DNA from: Promethearchaeota archaeon
GTDB lineage: Archaea > Asgardarchaeota > Lokiarchaeia > Sigyniarchaeales > SOKP01
Direction: 5' to 3'
NCBI GenBank assembly: GCA_029838195.1
Contig: JALGVJ010000002.1
Span: forward strand, 1-64,000
DNA: 64,000 bases
Shown: one piece after another, positions 1-9,746 of the stretch
Numbering within the stretch: position 1 is the first letter of the stretch
How the letters are laid out: each line of letters starts with the position of its first letter
Position numbers and translations under genes: made by a program
Notes under the pieces: generated by a model
Database searches by the model: none
What the model was told of the DNA's origin: nothing
The model's input: the letters and a program-made list of their open reading frames with translations, nothing else

Positions 1-144
1 GAAGGTTTTGAGCAAAAATAAGTCATTGAGATGAACATTTCTTCTAACGCAAAATATATTTTAATGATGCGTCTCTATAGATGTATATTAAAAAAATTAA
101 AACAAACTCTTCAATTATGAAAGTTAAAATTAATATTAATCTTT

Positions 145-795
145 ATGGATTTCTATTATTTTAAAAAATCTAAGAAAGTGAAAGTAGATAGTGCTTTAAT
201 TAAAAAAAAAGAAGTGTTTGAGAGATATCTTAAATAGGCTGGAGAATTCGGGCGATTTGCTCATTGAGATTTCTATCCAAGAGTATTTAAGAGTCTAAAT
301 TTTATCATAGAACATATTGAAACATGCAGATATAATTTAATTGATATTAAGGGCGATATTGATATAATTTTAACCTCGGAAGAAAATAATAAGATTTTTG
401 TAGATGTTAAAAATACATTACCTTTTTATGATAAAGACTTATTATATAAATTCTTAAAAAAGTTAGAAGTTTTTGATTTTAAAATCATTCCATTAGTTAT
501 TGCAAGTGGAATTCATAAAAGACTTTTAGAAATCCTTAACGAATTAAACGAAACTGGTATAGAATTGAAAAAGGTAATCGTCCCCCAGAACTATAAAGAT
601 TATTCAAAGGAATTTAACGAATATTATGTTAACATAACGAGAATTATTCCAGAGCAATTAATCCCTATAGATATTAAAAAAAGATTCAGTATTGTAAAGA
701 ATTATAATGACGGTAGAATTTTTTCTAAAATTGACATAGATTCTTATTTTAGAAGAGAAAGATATGAAGAACCTGGACTATTAGACTTACTTTAA
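145..795 (+). pseudogene. Decayed gene with two in-frame stop codons
   Basis: A single reading frame runs from an ATG at 145 to TAA at 793-795 (about 216 codons) and is broken only by TAG at 235-237 and TGA at 265-267. The part after the second stop translates to an acidic, lysine-rich protein with the pattern IDIKGDIDIILTSEENNKIF followed by a strand-like VDVKNTLPF, which is reminiscent of the core of restriction-endonuclease-like (PD-(D/E)XK) folds. That similarity is only by eye. A shorter frame could start at TTG 565. There is no ATG between the last stop and 565, so the 5' part is probably a relic of a longer gene. The presence of two different stop codons argues against pyrrolysine or selenocysteine recoding. 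Function unknown. Confidence 0.5.
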
Positions 796-877
796 ATAAT
801 TAAAATTATAGGATAAATTTATAAATACGAATTTTTATGATTAAATAATTTGAGTTTCCACTTTTATACAATAATTA

Positions 878-1549
878 ATGAAAAAAAAGAAGGTAAATCC
901 ATACGAGGTGATTCTAATTACCGTTAAATTAAATGATAAAAGGTTAAAAGCAATTTTGAAAAAAATCGACTCAGATCCGCAAATGAAGCAACTATATGCC
1001 TCCAAGTGGCATAAAATCGTCAATTTCTTATACAACAATACAGGATTAACAATAGCAAAAGTAGCAAAATCGGGGTCGTTCGCTAAACACACGGAATATA
1101 GCGACAGCGATCTGGATGTGATATTTTGCACATCTCCAGACTATTATTTGAGCGATATGCAAGAAATAATACAAGATAAAGCAGACGCTATATTCGGCGA
1201 TGTCGCTGATGTAGGGATTGGAAATAGAGCCGTCCACATAGATTTCGCAAGTCCAGAATGTAATATAGATGTCGTTTATCTATCGCAAGATGAGTTCGAT
1301 GCGGAATTCGAGGAGATCAGAGATTTTAAGATAATTGCCCCGCTACAAAAAGATTCGATTAAATTAACCAAGTATGCGTTTGACAAGGTGGGATTAAGCG
1401 AGATTAAAGGATATCAAATTGAAAAGGCGTGCTTACAGTTTAATTATACCACATTAGCGGAATATACTTTTCACAATGTAAAATACTTTACGGGGAAAAT
1501 TAGAAAGCACGGTTTAACTCTTGATGATGTATTACGAAAGTTAATTTAA
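878..1549 (+). CDS. OAS/CD-NTase-like nucleotidyltransferase
   Basis: This 223-residue protein carries the Pol-beta superfamily nucleotidyltransferase signature: G66-S67 followed by a DSDLDV motif (D78 and D80 as metal ligands) and a third acidic residue in NIDVV (D131). The spacing, with a helix between GS and the DxD, resembles the OAS/cGAS/CD-NTase branch more than the short MNT-type antitoxins. The usual C-terminal helical domain is short here: about 90 residues follow D131, so it may be a minimal form. Downstream lies a gene wreck and then a VapBC-like pair, so the neighbourhood is of defence or stress type. No effector gene of a CBASS system is adjacent. The chemical product cannot be inferred from sequence alone. 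Confidence 0.7.
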   Translation: MKKKKVNPYEVILITVKLNDKRLKAILKKIDSDPQMKQLYASKWHKIVNFLYNNTGLTIAKVAKSGSFAKHTEYSDSDLDVIFCTSPDYYLSDMQEIIQDKADAIFGDVADVGIGNRAVHIDFASPECNIDVVYLSQDEFDAEFEEIRDFKIIAPLQKDSIKLTKYAFDKVGLSEIKGYQIEKACLQFNYTTLAEYTFHNVKYFTGKIRKHGLTLDDVLRKLI

Positions 1550-1821
1550 GAATTATATTCTAAATAATAAAAAGGGAGTGAAAGAAATGGCTTAGAAAAT
1601 GCGTTAAAAAAGAGAATGTAAAATAAAGAATTGAAAAAGGAATTCTCTTATAATGAAATGATGTTTGAATTGCATCTTTATCGTGCGATTCAATTTCTAA
1701 AAAAACAGCGAACCACTAATAATATCTTCGCATTACTACGAGTTATCTTTATATAATAATGAAATAAAAACTATTTTTAATATTAGAAAAATATAAAAAG
1801 TAGAATTTTCTATTTTTAATC
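1550..1821. other. Non-coding stretch with short gene remnant
   Basis: No complete gene is seen. A short open frame from TTG 1631 to TAA 1754-1756 on the plus strand (41 codons) gives a helical peptide containing NEMMFELHLYRAIQFLKKQR, and the frame is closed by TAA just upstream at 1619-1621. It looks like the tail of a lost helical protein. The AT-rich sequence 1757-1821 could hold the promoter of the downstream antitoxin gene. Confidence 0.3.
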
Positions 1822-2088
1822 ATGGCAAATGTAAAAATGAATAATAAAACTATTTTAGATAAATTACAAGCAGAAATCACCCTAAAATTGGGAAAAAAGC
1901 TTACACAGCAGGAAATTCTGGATAGAAGCGTTGATTTTGTTTATAAAAGGTTGGATGAATTTATATCTGAAGAAATTGATCATCCAAGACTTACAAGAGA
2001 TATTATTGAGAGAATAAAAAAGAATGCTATTGACGCTCCTTTAGCTCACCTTGATAAATCTGATGATGAACTAATATATGATTTATAA
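1822..2088 (+). CDS. VapB-type antitoxin, predicted
   Basis: An 88-residue, charged, mostly helical protein directly upstream of a PIN-domain gene. The N-terminal segment (TILDKLQAEITLKLGKKLTQQEILDRSVDFVYKRLDEFI) fits a ribbon-helix-helix or helix-type DNA-binding antitoxin: a short strand-like start followed by QQEILDRSVDF as a helix pair. The acidic C-terminal tail (residues 75-88, HLDKSDDELIYDL) is what one would expect of a toxin-neutralising peptide. The gap to the toxin start is 20 nt, so co-transcription is likely. Assignment rests on size, fold expectation and the neighbour; the family itself is not recognised with certainty. Confidence 0.6.
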   Translation: MANVKMNNKTILDKLQAEITLKLGKKLTQQEILDRSVDFVYKRLDEFISEEIDHPRLTRDIIERIKKNAIDAPLAHLDKSDDELIYDL

Positions 2089-2108
2089 ATAAAAAAATCA
2101 TCATGTGA

Positions 2109-2537
2109 ATGATTCTAATGATTGTTCTTGACACAAATTTTATTTTTGCCTTAAAAGCGAAAAATGATAAAAATCACGCTAGAGCAAATGAGATTTTAGA
2201 AAATTTATTTGAAGAATACAGAGATATAGTGATGATAACTTCTTATTTTATTATAAGTGAAACGCTTACACTTGTGGTTGCCAGATTTCATGGAAATATA
2301 CAATGTTTAAAAGAGTATTATAAATTATTTTGGGGGGCAGAAAACTTTTTTAAGATAGTTGATATTGAAAATAATGAATATCAAAAAATACATCATTTTT
2401 TAGAGAAATATTGTACGCAAAAAAGAAAATTAAGTTTTGTAGATGCGGTTTTGATTTATTTATATAAAAAATATAAAGCAAGATATATTATATCCTTTGA
2501 TAGGCATTTTGACAGCATCTTAAATCGCTTGTATTAA
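2109..2537 (+). CDS. PIN-domain ribonuclease toxin (VapC-like)
   Basis: A 142-residue PIN-domain protein. It begins with the strand IVLDTNFIFAL holding the first catalytic Asp, has an ISETLTL segment with the second acidic residue, then FVDAVLIYLYKK and YIISFDRHFD with the remaining acidic residues of the metal site. This is the full VapC layout and length. Proteins of this type cleave RNA (often tRNA or rRNA) when not bound by their antitoxin. An ATG at 2118 gives the usual MIVLDTN start; the ATG at 2109 adds three residues. It pairs with the small gene ending 20 nt upstream. Confidence 0.85.
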   Translation: MILMIVLDTNFIFALKAKNDKNHARANEILENLFEEYRDIVMITSYFIISETLTLVVARFHGNIQCLKEYYKLFWGAENFFKIVDIENNEYQKIHHFLEKYCTQKRKLSFVDAVLIYLYKKYKARYIISFDRHFDSILNRLY

Positions 2538-2689
2538 GTTTGTATTTATAATGCATTAAATAATTTGACATGACTGTTTCTACTTCTTACTTTGGGAGAT
2601 TAATATTCTTGTGTCGTTATAAATTTTACTGGCACCCGTTGGAAATCCTTGAAATTTTCGAAAAAAGTTTTGCAAGTGACTTATTTGCA

Positions 2690-3350
2690 TTAAAACTTCT
2701 AAAACTATTCTAAGGGATTCAAATCGGGAGAAGGGACAAAATACACGAATTTAAAGGTAGAATAATTTGAGGCTATCTTTATTAGCGGTTAAAAAGAGCT
2801 CCAATTCCTTGGAATGATGTGCCCTGATATGATTCAAGACAACTACGAGCTTTTTCGGCTTTGGGATTCCTGACAAGCACTCCTTCCAAAAAATGCTGAA
2901 ATTAGATTGTTTTTTGAACATCCTAAAAGCAATGCGGACATTTTCCCTAATAGGGTCTACGGCACAGATTAGATGTTGAAGGAGCCATCCTCCATATGTA
3001 AAGATTTCGAGCCCGTGTCTTTTTAAGGATCATGTACGGATGACAATCGGAGCAAACTGAATGCTCACATCGTCTATAAAAAGAATTCCATCGCGTGGTT
3101 CAAGAGAATCTGGTTTTTTTAACCTCCTGGTGATATGAAGGAAGAAGTCTTAGACTATAACATATCATTGAAATTTGTTCTGAAATATTTAATTAAAGGT
3201 CAACTTATAAGAATAGGCCGGTATTTGTGTTAACGCATCTATTTGAAGGCTTTCTATAAGATTATATAGTTAGCAATAGCGATAATTCTCTCCGAAAATA
3301 AGCGTTATTTCGCAATATTCTTTAAGAGAAAGGTGGCGCTCCAGAATTTT
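2690..3350 (-). pseudogene. IS630-type transposase, degenerate
   Basis: Reading the minus strand, a continuous stretch at about 3115-2748 gives the DDE core of an IS630/Tc1-like transposase: GILFIDDVSIQF (first Asp pair), a TYGGWLLQHLICAVDP-like strand region, KKLVVVLNHIRAHHSKELE (where DN is expected, an N replaces the catalytic D) and, after a stop near 2745 and a frameshift, SPDLNPLE-like remains at about 2706-2738 that correspond to the last catalytic Glu. An in-frame TGA interrupts it at about 3030. Further upstream on the same strand (to about 3350) scattered helix-like fragments remain. No terminal repeats were identified. Clearly inactive. Confidence 0.65.
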
Positions 3351-3508
3351 TTGATTGAGATATATGTACAATGTAAAAAAACGTGTAGTAATAGGAAGAA
3401 ATTAGAATTTATTCAATAATTATTAACTAAGTAAAAAATTAGATAATGATATAGTAGATAGATGCTTGTTTCAAAGTAGATCAAAAACAGAACCAATTAA
3501 TATAACAT

Positions 3509-4300
3509 TTAAATTCTTCTCATGTGGATGTAATTTACCATGAATTTAGTGAGGTTGAAAATTACTTTTTTAAAGTGAAATTTATAAATTCTATATAAGA
3601 ATCCATAAACTATTGATGATGGGCAAAACCTCTGTTGAATCAAGAGTAAAACGCCTTCAATTCCATCCAGCCAATTTATTTTAGCAGCGCCATGTTTACG
3701 ATATTGATAATTAATGGGAATCTCTTTTATCTTAAACCCATTTAATAAAATTTTTGACGTAATTTCAGGTTCAAATTCGAATTCCCGCGTATTTAATTCT
3801 ATTTTTCCTAGCACATTTTTGGTAAATAATTTATAACCTGTTTCCATATCCGTTAGATTAGTATTATATAAAATATTAGTTATTGTCGTTAAAAGCTTGT
3901 TTGCTAAATAATGAGATCTTGCCATGAATTTAGGTTTTTTGGCAAAACGCGTGCCATAAACAACTTCAGCTTCACCCTCTAAAATTGGTTTTAAAAGAGT
4001 GGGGATATCTTGAGGAAGATACTCCAAATCCGCATCTTGAATGATAAATATATCTCCAGATGCATACTTTAATCCTATTCGTATGGCTATCCCTTTCCCT
4101 TGATTTTCGGGGATCCTAACAAATTTAATTTTATTATCCTTGATTTCGTTTAAAACAAATTGTTTATGATTTACAGTAGAACCATCATCAATAACGATGA
4201 TTTCTCTTTCAATGGGAAATTTTACTTTAAAAATCGTGTCTAAAAGAGCATTAATGGTATGCTCCTCATTATAACAGGGTATGATAATGCTTAATTTCAA
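3509..4300 (-). CDS. GT2 glycosyltransferase, DPM1-like
   Basis: A 263-residue GT-A-fold family 2 glycosyltransferase. It starts with the standard KLSIIIPCYNEEHTI segment, then IIVIDDGSTV (UDP/GDP-binding), IFIIQDADLEY (the DxD metal motif) and a DMETGYKLF motif typical of dolichyl-phosphate mannosyl/glucosyltransferases of the DPM1/DPG type. It would load a sugar from a nucleotide donor onto polyprenyl phosphate at the cytoplasmic face of the membrane. No C-terminal membrane domain is present, only a short basic tail. It opens the glycan locus that runs to about 20.6 kb. Substrate sugar is not predictable. Confidence 0.85.
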   Translation of the reverse strand: MKLSIIIPCYNEEHTINALLDTIFKVKFPIEREIIVIDDGSTVNHKQFVLNEIKDNKIKFVRIPENQGKGIAIRIGLKYASGDIFIIQDADLEYLPQDIPTLLKPILEGEAEVVYGTRFAKKPKFMARSHYLANKLLTTITNILYNTNLTDMETGYKLFTKNVLGKIELNTREFEFEPEITSKILLNGFKIKEIPINYQYRKHGAAKINWLDGIEGVLLLIQQRFCPSSIVYGFLYRIYKFHFKKVIFNLTKFMVNYIHMRRI

Positions 4301-4401
4301 TAAAATTCAATTTATTCTGTTTTTAATAAATTAATACTAAAGAATATAATAGGAAAACAATTTGATATGAAATAAATTTACTTTTGTTTATATTTTTTTG
4401 C

Positions 4402-4842
4402 TTAGTAATTATACCAAAAGATAATATTTTGGCTATTTGAATAAATTATTATAAACTCCTCGTCATTCAAGAATTCCTCATAATCCATGGGATTAATTAG
4501 GGTTAGATCGATTACCGCATATCGTTCATTGTAAGTAGTTAAAAAACCACGAACTTTATCATACAAGCCTCTTTTAGCATTATCATATAACTTGTAATCA
4601 TAACCTACTAAAAGATCATATAAATAATTTTTTTCCCCCAAATCCGGTAAAATAAGCATGTAATTTTTTGGAACACGTTGATGAATGTATAAAATCGTGT
4701 CTATTTGATCAGAATTAAAATTATAGGTATGTTCTATATCATGAGCAACATCTTTCAGAATAACATTTAATAAAATGATAAACAATGCCCCCATGATTAA
4801 CTGTTCTCTAGGAATATCCTTAAATAACTTTTTAGGGAACAT
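4402..4842 (-). CDS. Small membrane-anchored protein, unknown
   Basis: A 146-residue protein with one hydrophobic segment (about residues 14-30, LIMGALFIILLNVILK) and a soluble part of alpha/beta character (DTILYIHQRVPKNYMLILPD, YAVIDLTLINP, EFIIIYSNSQNIIFWY). The layout resembles the last TM helix plus the extracytoplasmic C-terminal domain of GT-C-type membrane glycosyltransferases, so this may be what is left of a larger gene. No upstream coding remains are visible on this strand between 4843 and 5036. It lies head-to-head with the large membrane protein at 5037. Function unknown. Confidence 0.5.
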   Translation of the reverse strand: MFPKKLFKDIPREQLIMGALFIILLNVILKDVAHDIEHTYNFNSDQIDTILYIHQRVPKNYMLILPDLGEKNYLYDLLVGYDYKLYDNAKRGLYDKVRGFLTTYNERYAVIDLTLINPMDYEEFLNDEEFIIIYSNSQNIIFWYNY

Positions 4843-5036
4843 TGTTAAATCTAATTCATTTAATTATTATCCTAATTTTATTAAATAAATTCATGATTAA
4901 AATTTAAAGCTTCTCTTTTTGATATTTAAAAGAAAATTTAATATTTTGGGTTTAAGTGAAAAAAAGATATTTAGCGAAAATCATGAATAATGTATTAAAT
5001 TAGGTTTTAATTATTTTTTTAATTTGATTATTTATA

Positions 5037-6557
5037 ATGTTAAATTATTTAGTAAGGACTTATTTAATTTTTATCTTTTACACTTTATTACTAACTCTAT
5101 TTGGATATGGTTTTGTATATATTCTCCAAAAAATAAATAAGAAAAAATGGAATCTCTCTCTATTAGAAAAACTTTTCGTGTCTTATGGTGTGGGAATATT
5201 AATTTTTATAGAAATCTCCTATATTGCATCTTATTTCGGGAAATTTAATTTTTTTACAATACTATTACCTTTACTACTTGTAGATTTATTCATACTTTAT
5301 CTTATATTCCCCAGAAGAAAAATTAAGGATATTAAAACCTATTTGCAAACATTTAAGATTAAAAATCATTTGAATCAAGTGCAAGATATAATTCTTATTC
5401 TAATCGTGTTTTTGTGTCAATTTCTATTACTTTGGCCAATTATTTCTAGCTCTTCGGCTCTTCTTGCATATGATCCTTATTTATGGGTAAACGATGTTCT
5501 CTATCTTATTTCTAATGGAAGAGTAAATGATATTCAGAGAAACTATCAGGGTTATACCTATCCTTGGGGTTTCATTTTCATTTGCAGCGGAAACGTATTA
5601 ATTTCTCCTGATTTTGCAACCATATATTATTTCATGAAATTATGCCCCTTTCCATTTTTGAATTGGTATTTATTATTAATTTATAGTTTAGGAAAGCGAT
5701 TTATAAAATGGCCTTCATTAGTTTTCCTTTCTTTATTACTTGTATTAATTAATCGATATTTTCTCTATAGAACAATAATGTTTCTCTCTTCTTCCCTGGC
5801 AATTTTATTAATACTCATTATTTTTCTAATAATAATAACAAACATTCCAAATTGGCTTATTGGATTCATGCTTCCGGGTATCATTTTAATCAACCCGATT
5901 TATAGCATTTTTGCTATGCTATTAATCATTATTTTTCATGGATTACGTTTAATTGTTTCATATAAGAAATTTTTCACGACCATTAAGGATTTTTTCGGAA
6001 TTGGAATTTTAACTCTTGTTTTTTTAATTCCCTATGTTCTCATCTTTATTTTACTTTATGGAAAAGGGATTGAGGTTCTTATAAAAAATTTTATTTGGTT
6101 ATTTAAAAACCCAGAAAAAGGAAAATTGAAACTATTAGTGGAATTTAGAACCATTTTCCTCATGGGACCTCTTATTTACCAGCAAACAAATACAAGTGGA
6201 ATGGAACTCATAACTTTTTATTCTTCTGAATTACTGTTTTATATTGTAAATATGGACTTTTTATTTTACATCGCTTTTTTAGGGTTATTTATATTTGAAC
6301 GTGGCCAAGATCAAATAACAAAAGATTTTATTTACCTTATAAAAATAGGTTACGTCTTAGTATCATCAATATGGTTCATTCCAATATTCCTTCAGCCCAA
6401 TATTTTTCTTGAAATATTTATAATAAGGATGTATGAGGCATTCTTTCCTTGTATTATATTTCTTACAGTTTATTTTTTAAAAGTTCTAGTGGAAAAGATT
6501 AAAAAAGTATTCATGAAAGAGGATATTTTCAGTTTCAATGATGATGAATTTTTATAA
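5037..6557 (+). CDS. Polytopic membrane protein, GT-C-like
   Basis: A 506-residue integral membrane protein with roughly 11-13 hydrophobic helices. After the third or fourth helix comes a loop with AYDPYLWVNDVLYLISNGR and GYTYPWGF, whose DP dipeptide and aromatic residues recall the first external loop of GT-C glycosyltransferases and oligosaccharyltransferases, where an Asp binds the lipid-linked sugar. The extended C-terminal domain found in archaeal AglB/STT3 (WWDYG motif) is absent, so it is not a full oligosaccharyltransferase. It is followed by a GT4 gene on the same strand. A lipid-linked sugar transferase or polymerase (Wzy-like) role is plausible from context only. Confidence 0.6.
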   Translation: MLNYLVRTYLIFIFYTLLLTLFGYGFVYILQKINKKKWNLSLLEKLFVSYGVGILIFIEISYIASYFGKFNFFTILLPLLLVDLFILYLIFPRRKIKDIKTYLQTFKIKNHLNQVQDIILILIVFLCQFLLLWPIISSSSALLAYDPYLWVNDVLYLISNGRVNDIQRNYQGYTYPWGFIFICSGNVLISPDFATIYYFMKLCPFPFLNWYLLLIYSLGKRFIKWPSLVFLSLLLVLINRYFLYRTIMFLSSSLAILLILIIFLIIITNIPNWLIGFMLPGIILINPIYSIFAMLLIIIFHGLRLIVSYKKFFTTIKDFFGIGILTLVFLIPYVLIFILLYGKGIEVLIKNFIWLFKNPEKGKLKLLVEFRTIFLMGPLIYQQTNTSGMELITFYSSELLFYIVNMDFLFYIAFLGLFIFERGQDQITKDFIYLIKIGYVLVSSIWFIPIFLQPNIFLEIFIIRMYEAFFPCIIFLTVYFLKVLVEKIKKVFMKEDIFSFNDDEFL

Positions 6558-6686
6558 AAATCTTTTAATCTCTGATTTCTTGTTTAAATCATTTAAAATT
6601 AATAAGGTTTAATATTAATTCGTGTAAATAATAAATAACATAATAAAATCAATTAAATACAAAATTTATCGTTAACTCACTTTTTC

Positions 6687-7874
6687 ATGAACATATTACA
6701 GATAACAACTCGAATCTATCCCGACATTGGAGGCGTAGCAACACATGTCTATTCATTAGCACGCTATTTATCTAAAAAAAAAATTAAAACGGTTATCCTT
6801 ACTTGTAGATCAGAACCCGGCCTTATATCAAAACAAAAAGAAATTAATAAAAATCTAATAATCTACTATTTAAATTTTCATGCACCCGCCCAAAGTGCGA
6901 ATACTTTAAAATTAATAATATTTTTCATAAAATTCTTCATTTTTGGACTGATTAAAGCAATTAAATTACATGTTAAATATAAATTTAACATTATTCACTC
7001 CCATTCACCCCCTCCATCCAGTTTTATTACTTTAATTCTTTCAAAATTATTTCAAATTCCCTTTTTATATACAATACATGGTTTAGATTATCCAATTTCT
7101 TTATTGTTAAAAATTGATGCTAAATGCATGGATAAATACTCAAAAAAAATAATCGTTGTCAGTCGAACTATTGAAAACTATTTAAAAAAAAATTATAGGA
7201 TAAATAACATTCAATGGATTCCTACAGGCATAAACGTTGCTCAATATTACCACGTGGATTCTGAGAAACAAAAACAAGAAATTATTGAAAAAGAGAAATT
7301 AAATTCATTCCTACAAATGGATGATTTCATAATATCATATATTGGCTACATGAATCTTCATCAAAAAGTCATGGGAATGATAAATTTCCTAAAAGCATTT
7401 TCTTTCTTTCTAAAAAATTTAAAAAATAAAGATGATAAAAACCGAATAAAATTACTATATATAGGAGAAGGAAAATTTTCTTTTTTATTAAAAAGAGAAA
7501 TACAAGATTTACGATTAAATAGAAATGTTTTATTCATGGGTAAACGTAAAAATATTAAAAATATTTTAGCAATTTCAGATTTAGTTGGACTCACCTCATA
7601 TATTGAAGGTTTTCCTATTATATTATTAGAAGCCATGGCATCAAAAGTTCCTTGTATTGCTACTAATACCGGTGAAATAAAACATATTATAGGAAAAACC
7701 GGATATATCGTGTCTCCGGGAAGTATTTATGAAATTCAAAAAACTCTTGAAGAATTCTATTCATTACCAGAAGTTGATAAGGAAATGAAAAAAATCGATT
7801 CTTTTATCAGAGTAAAAAATTGTTTTGAGGAAGAATATATATTCAGAAAAATATTCAATCTCATCTTTAAGTAG
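6687..7874 (+). CDS. GT4 family glycosyltransferase
   Basis: A 395-residue GT-B-fold family 4 glycosyltransferase. The N-terminal half begins NILQITTRIYPDIGGVATHV, with the glycine-rich loop typical of the acceptor domain, and contains IIHSHSPPPSS. The C-terminal donor domain includes YIGYMNLHQKVMG and YIEGFPIILLEAMASKVPCI, which holds the E-x7-E nucleotide-sugar motif. It would transfer a sugar with retention onto a lipid-linked or protein-linked glycan at the cytoplasmic membrane face. It lies 130 nt downstream of the membrane protein at 5037 on the same strand. Confidence 0.88.
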   Translation: MNILQITTRIYPDIGGVATHVYSLARYLSKKKIKTVILTCRSEPGLISKQKEINKNLIIYYLNFHAPAQSANTLKLIIFFIKFFIFGLIKAIKLHVKYKFNIIHSHSPPPSSFITLILSKLFQIPFLYTIHGLDYPISLLLKIDAKCMDKYSKKIIVVSRTIENYLKKNYRINNIQWIPTGINVAQYYHVDSEKQKQEIIEKEKLNSFLQMDDFIISYIGYMNLHQKVMGMINFLKAFSFFLKNLKNKDDKNRIKLLYIGEGKFSFLLKREIQDLRLNRNVLFMGKRKNIKNILAISDLVGLTSYIEGFPIILLEAMASKVPCIATNTGEIKHIIGKTGYIVSPGSIYEIQKTLEEFYSLPEVDKEMKKIDSFIRVKNCFEEEYIFRKIFNLIFK

Positions 7875-8063
7875 GAATAACTTAGAGTTAAAGGAATGAT
7901 ATAATTATACCTATTAAAAAGAAATAAAAAATTTAAGTTATACGAACTATTAATTATATCAATAAAGATTTATATTAAAATACTATAAAAATTTTAATAA
8001 AAATATGGGAATTATTAAAAACTAATTTATTGTGGTGTATAACTCCCAAAAAAATAATTTCAA

Positions 8064-8873
8064 GTGATTATCATCTCAGCTAAGCAGAATAAACATCAAG
8101 AATTTCAGGACTTTCTAGCAAAATATAAAAAACATAATTCTCATAAACTACTTTCGATAATTTTACCTGTTTATAACGAAGAAAATACAGTAAGAAAAGT
8201 GCTTGAAACCATTCCTACTGATGAGAGCATCGAAATATTAGTGATTGACGATCATTCCACTGATAATAGTTTACAAGAAATAAAGAAAGCAAAAGTATCT
8301 AATAAATTAAAAATATTACGACACGATAAGAATATGGGGTATGGAGCGGCAATCCTTACTGGTATAAAAGAAGCTAGGGGCGATGTCTTATTAATGATGG
8401 ATTCTGATGGGCAACACCGGCCCGAAGATATTTATTGTTTAATTAAACCAATTCTAGAAAAGAATGCCGATCTCACGATTGGCTCTCGTTATTTAGGAAA
8501 ATGTCATTATCCCTTACCCATTAAAACCCGTTTAGGAGAGGCTCTAGTTGAAAAATTGATTTACATCTTTTTCAAAACGAAAATAATGAATAATCAAAAT
8601 GGATTTAGAGCTTTAAATAGCAATTTAAAACATTTATTTAAAAATATAAAATACTGGGATTTTGCTTTTTGCACTGAAATTATAATTAAAGCTGCACTGG
8701 AAGGGTATAAAATAAAAGAATGTCCTATCAATTTATATGAACGAGCTCATGGAGAATCTAAAATTCATCTCACTAAATTAACATTAAATCTATTCTCATG
8801 CATTTTAAGATATTTCATTAGAAAAATTCAATTAATGACTTCTAATTGCAATCATATGAAAAAAAAACGATAA
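8064..8873 (+). CDS. GT2 glycosyltransferase, polyprenyl-P type
   Basis: A 269-residue GT2 enzyme starting at GTG 8064. The conserved blocks are KLLSIILPVYNEENTV, ILVIDDHSTDNS, VLLMMDSDGQHRPEDI (DxD metal site) and a C-terminal acceptor region NQNGFRALNSN followed by YERAHGESKI. The SDGQHRPED form is typical of dolichyl-phosphate sugar synthases and of polyprenyl-phosphate transferases that feed glycan assembly. A 35-residue lysine-rich leader precedes the catalytic domain. No TM helices follow. Same strand as the GT4 gene upstream but separated by 189 nt of AT-rich sequence that could hold a promoter. Confidence 0.85.
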   Translation: MIIISAKQNKHQEFQDFLAKYKKHNSHKLLSIILPVYNEENTVRKVLETIPTDESIEILVIDDHSTDNSLQEIKKAKVSNKLKILRHDKNMGYGAAILTGIKEARGDVLLMMDSDGQHRPEDIYCLIKPILEKNADLTIGSRYLGKCHYPLPIKTRLGEALVEKLIYIFFKTKIMNNQNGFRALNSNLKHLFKNIKYWDFAFCTEIIIKAALEGYKIKECPINLYERAHGESKIHLTKLTLNLFSCILRYFIRKIQLMTSNCNHMKKKR

Positions 8874-8885
8874 ATTATCCTTCTT

Positions 8886-9686
8886 TTACTCAGACATCTT
8901 CTTAAATAGATATAAATTATTAGAAGAGTGGTCTTGAAATGTTTTGCTTTTTATTAATTTAAAATCTCCCTCTAGATGAGAAAAAAATTGTATTATTTCT
9001 TGAGGAGTAGCCACTTCATAGGGATATCCTCCCAACCAATCTTTAATATCTATTAATGGATTCATTCCTCTATTTTTTTGGTATTTATTTAACTCATTAA
9101 AGGGATTTTTCAGTAAAAATAATGGATAAATTAAATAATTAATGAAGAAATACACTAAAACCATTATTGATTTCCCGATTTTAGGTAAAAGATTATATAA
9201 TTTTTTCATCTTTAACCAATATTGAGAAGTCCTCGTTTTATTATAAATAGCTAAATATAACAATCCGTTTTTCTTTACCAATTTAGAAGTATTTTTAATT
9301 GCTTCCCACATGTTCCCTGTATGATGTAATACGCCCCAGGCATATATAATATCGTATTTTTTTAATTTTTTAAGAAATTCTTTGTCTAAAATTGAACCTT
9401 GAAAAACATGCCACCTTTCTTTTCTTTTTACACTATTTTGTAATAATCTCGTACATTTTACGGAATCGGGATCAATATCAAAACTGGTTATTTCTTTTGC
9501 ACCCATTAAGTACATTGCATAAGAAAAAAGCCCACTTCCAGATCCAACATCAAGAATAGTTTTATTTTGGATTTGTCCTAAAAATTCTTCAAGGGAACTC
9601 ATAGCATTCTTTATTCTCTCTCTTGATAATGATTTTAAAAATGCTTGCCAGTTTTTTCCAAATGAAAACATAATTTTTTCATTCAT
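8886..9686 (-). CDS. Class I SAM-dependent methyltransferase
   Basis: A 266-residue Rossmann-fold methyltransferase: motif I is ILDVGSGSGLFSYAM, motif II includes SFDIDPDSV, and the DIIYAWGVLHHTGNM segment is motif IV/V. The N-terminal FSFGKNWQAFL lead-in is common in methyltransferases found in surface-polysaccharide loci, where they methylate sugars or glycan lipids. It is convergent with the GT2 gene at 8064, with only 12 nt between the stops, and is probably transcribed with the GT4 gene at 9747-10898 upstream on the same strand. The methyl acceptor is unknown. Confidence 0.85.
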   Translation of the reverse strand: MNEKIMFSFGKNWQAFLKSLSRERIKNAMSSLEEFLGQIQNKTILDVGSGSGLFSYAMYLMGAKEITSFDIDPDSVKCTRLLQNSVKRKERWHVFQGSILDKEFLKKLKKYDIIYAWGVLHHTGNMWEAIKNTSKLVKKNGLLYLAIYNKTRTSQYWLKMKKLYNLLPKIGKSIMVLVYFFINYLIYPLFLLKNPFNELNKYQKNRGMNPLIDIKDWLGGYPYEVATPQEIIQFFSHLEGDFKLIKSKTFQDHSSNNLYLFKKMSE

Positions 9687-9746
9687 TTAATTAACCTTGC
9701 CATTAACATTAAGTAATTCAATTTAAGATAAATCGAATTCTATGTA

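Noticed and set aside
145..267. Pyrrolysine or selenocysteine recoding at TAG/TGA
   Set aside because: Two different stop codons ten codons apart and no insertion element visible; a pseudogene is simpler.
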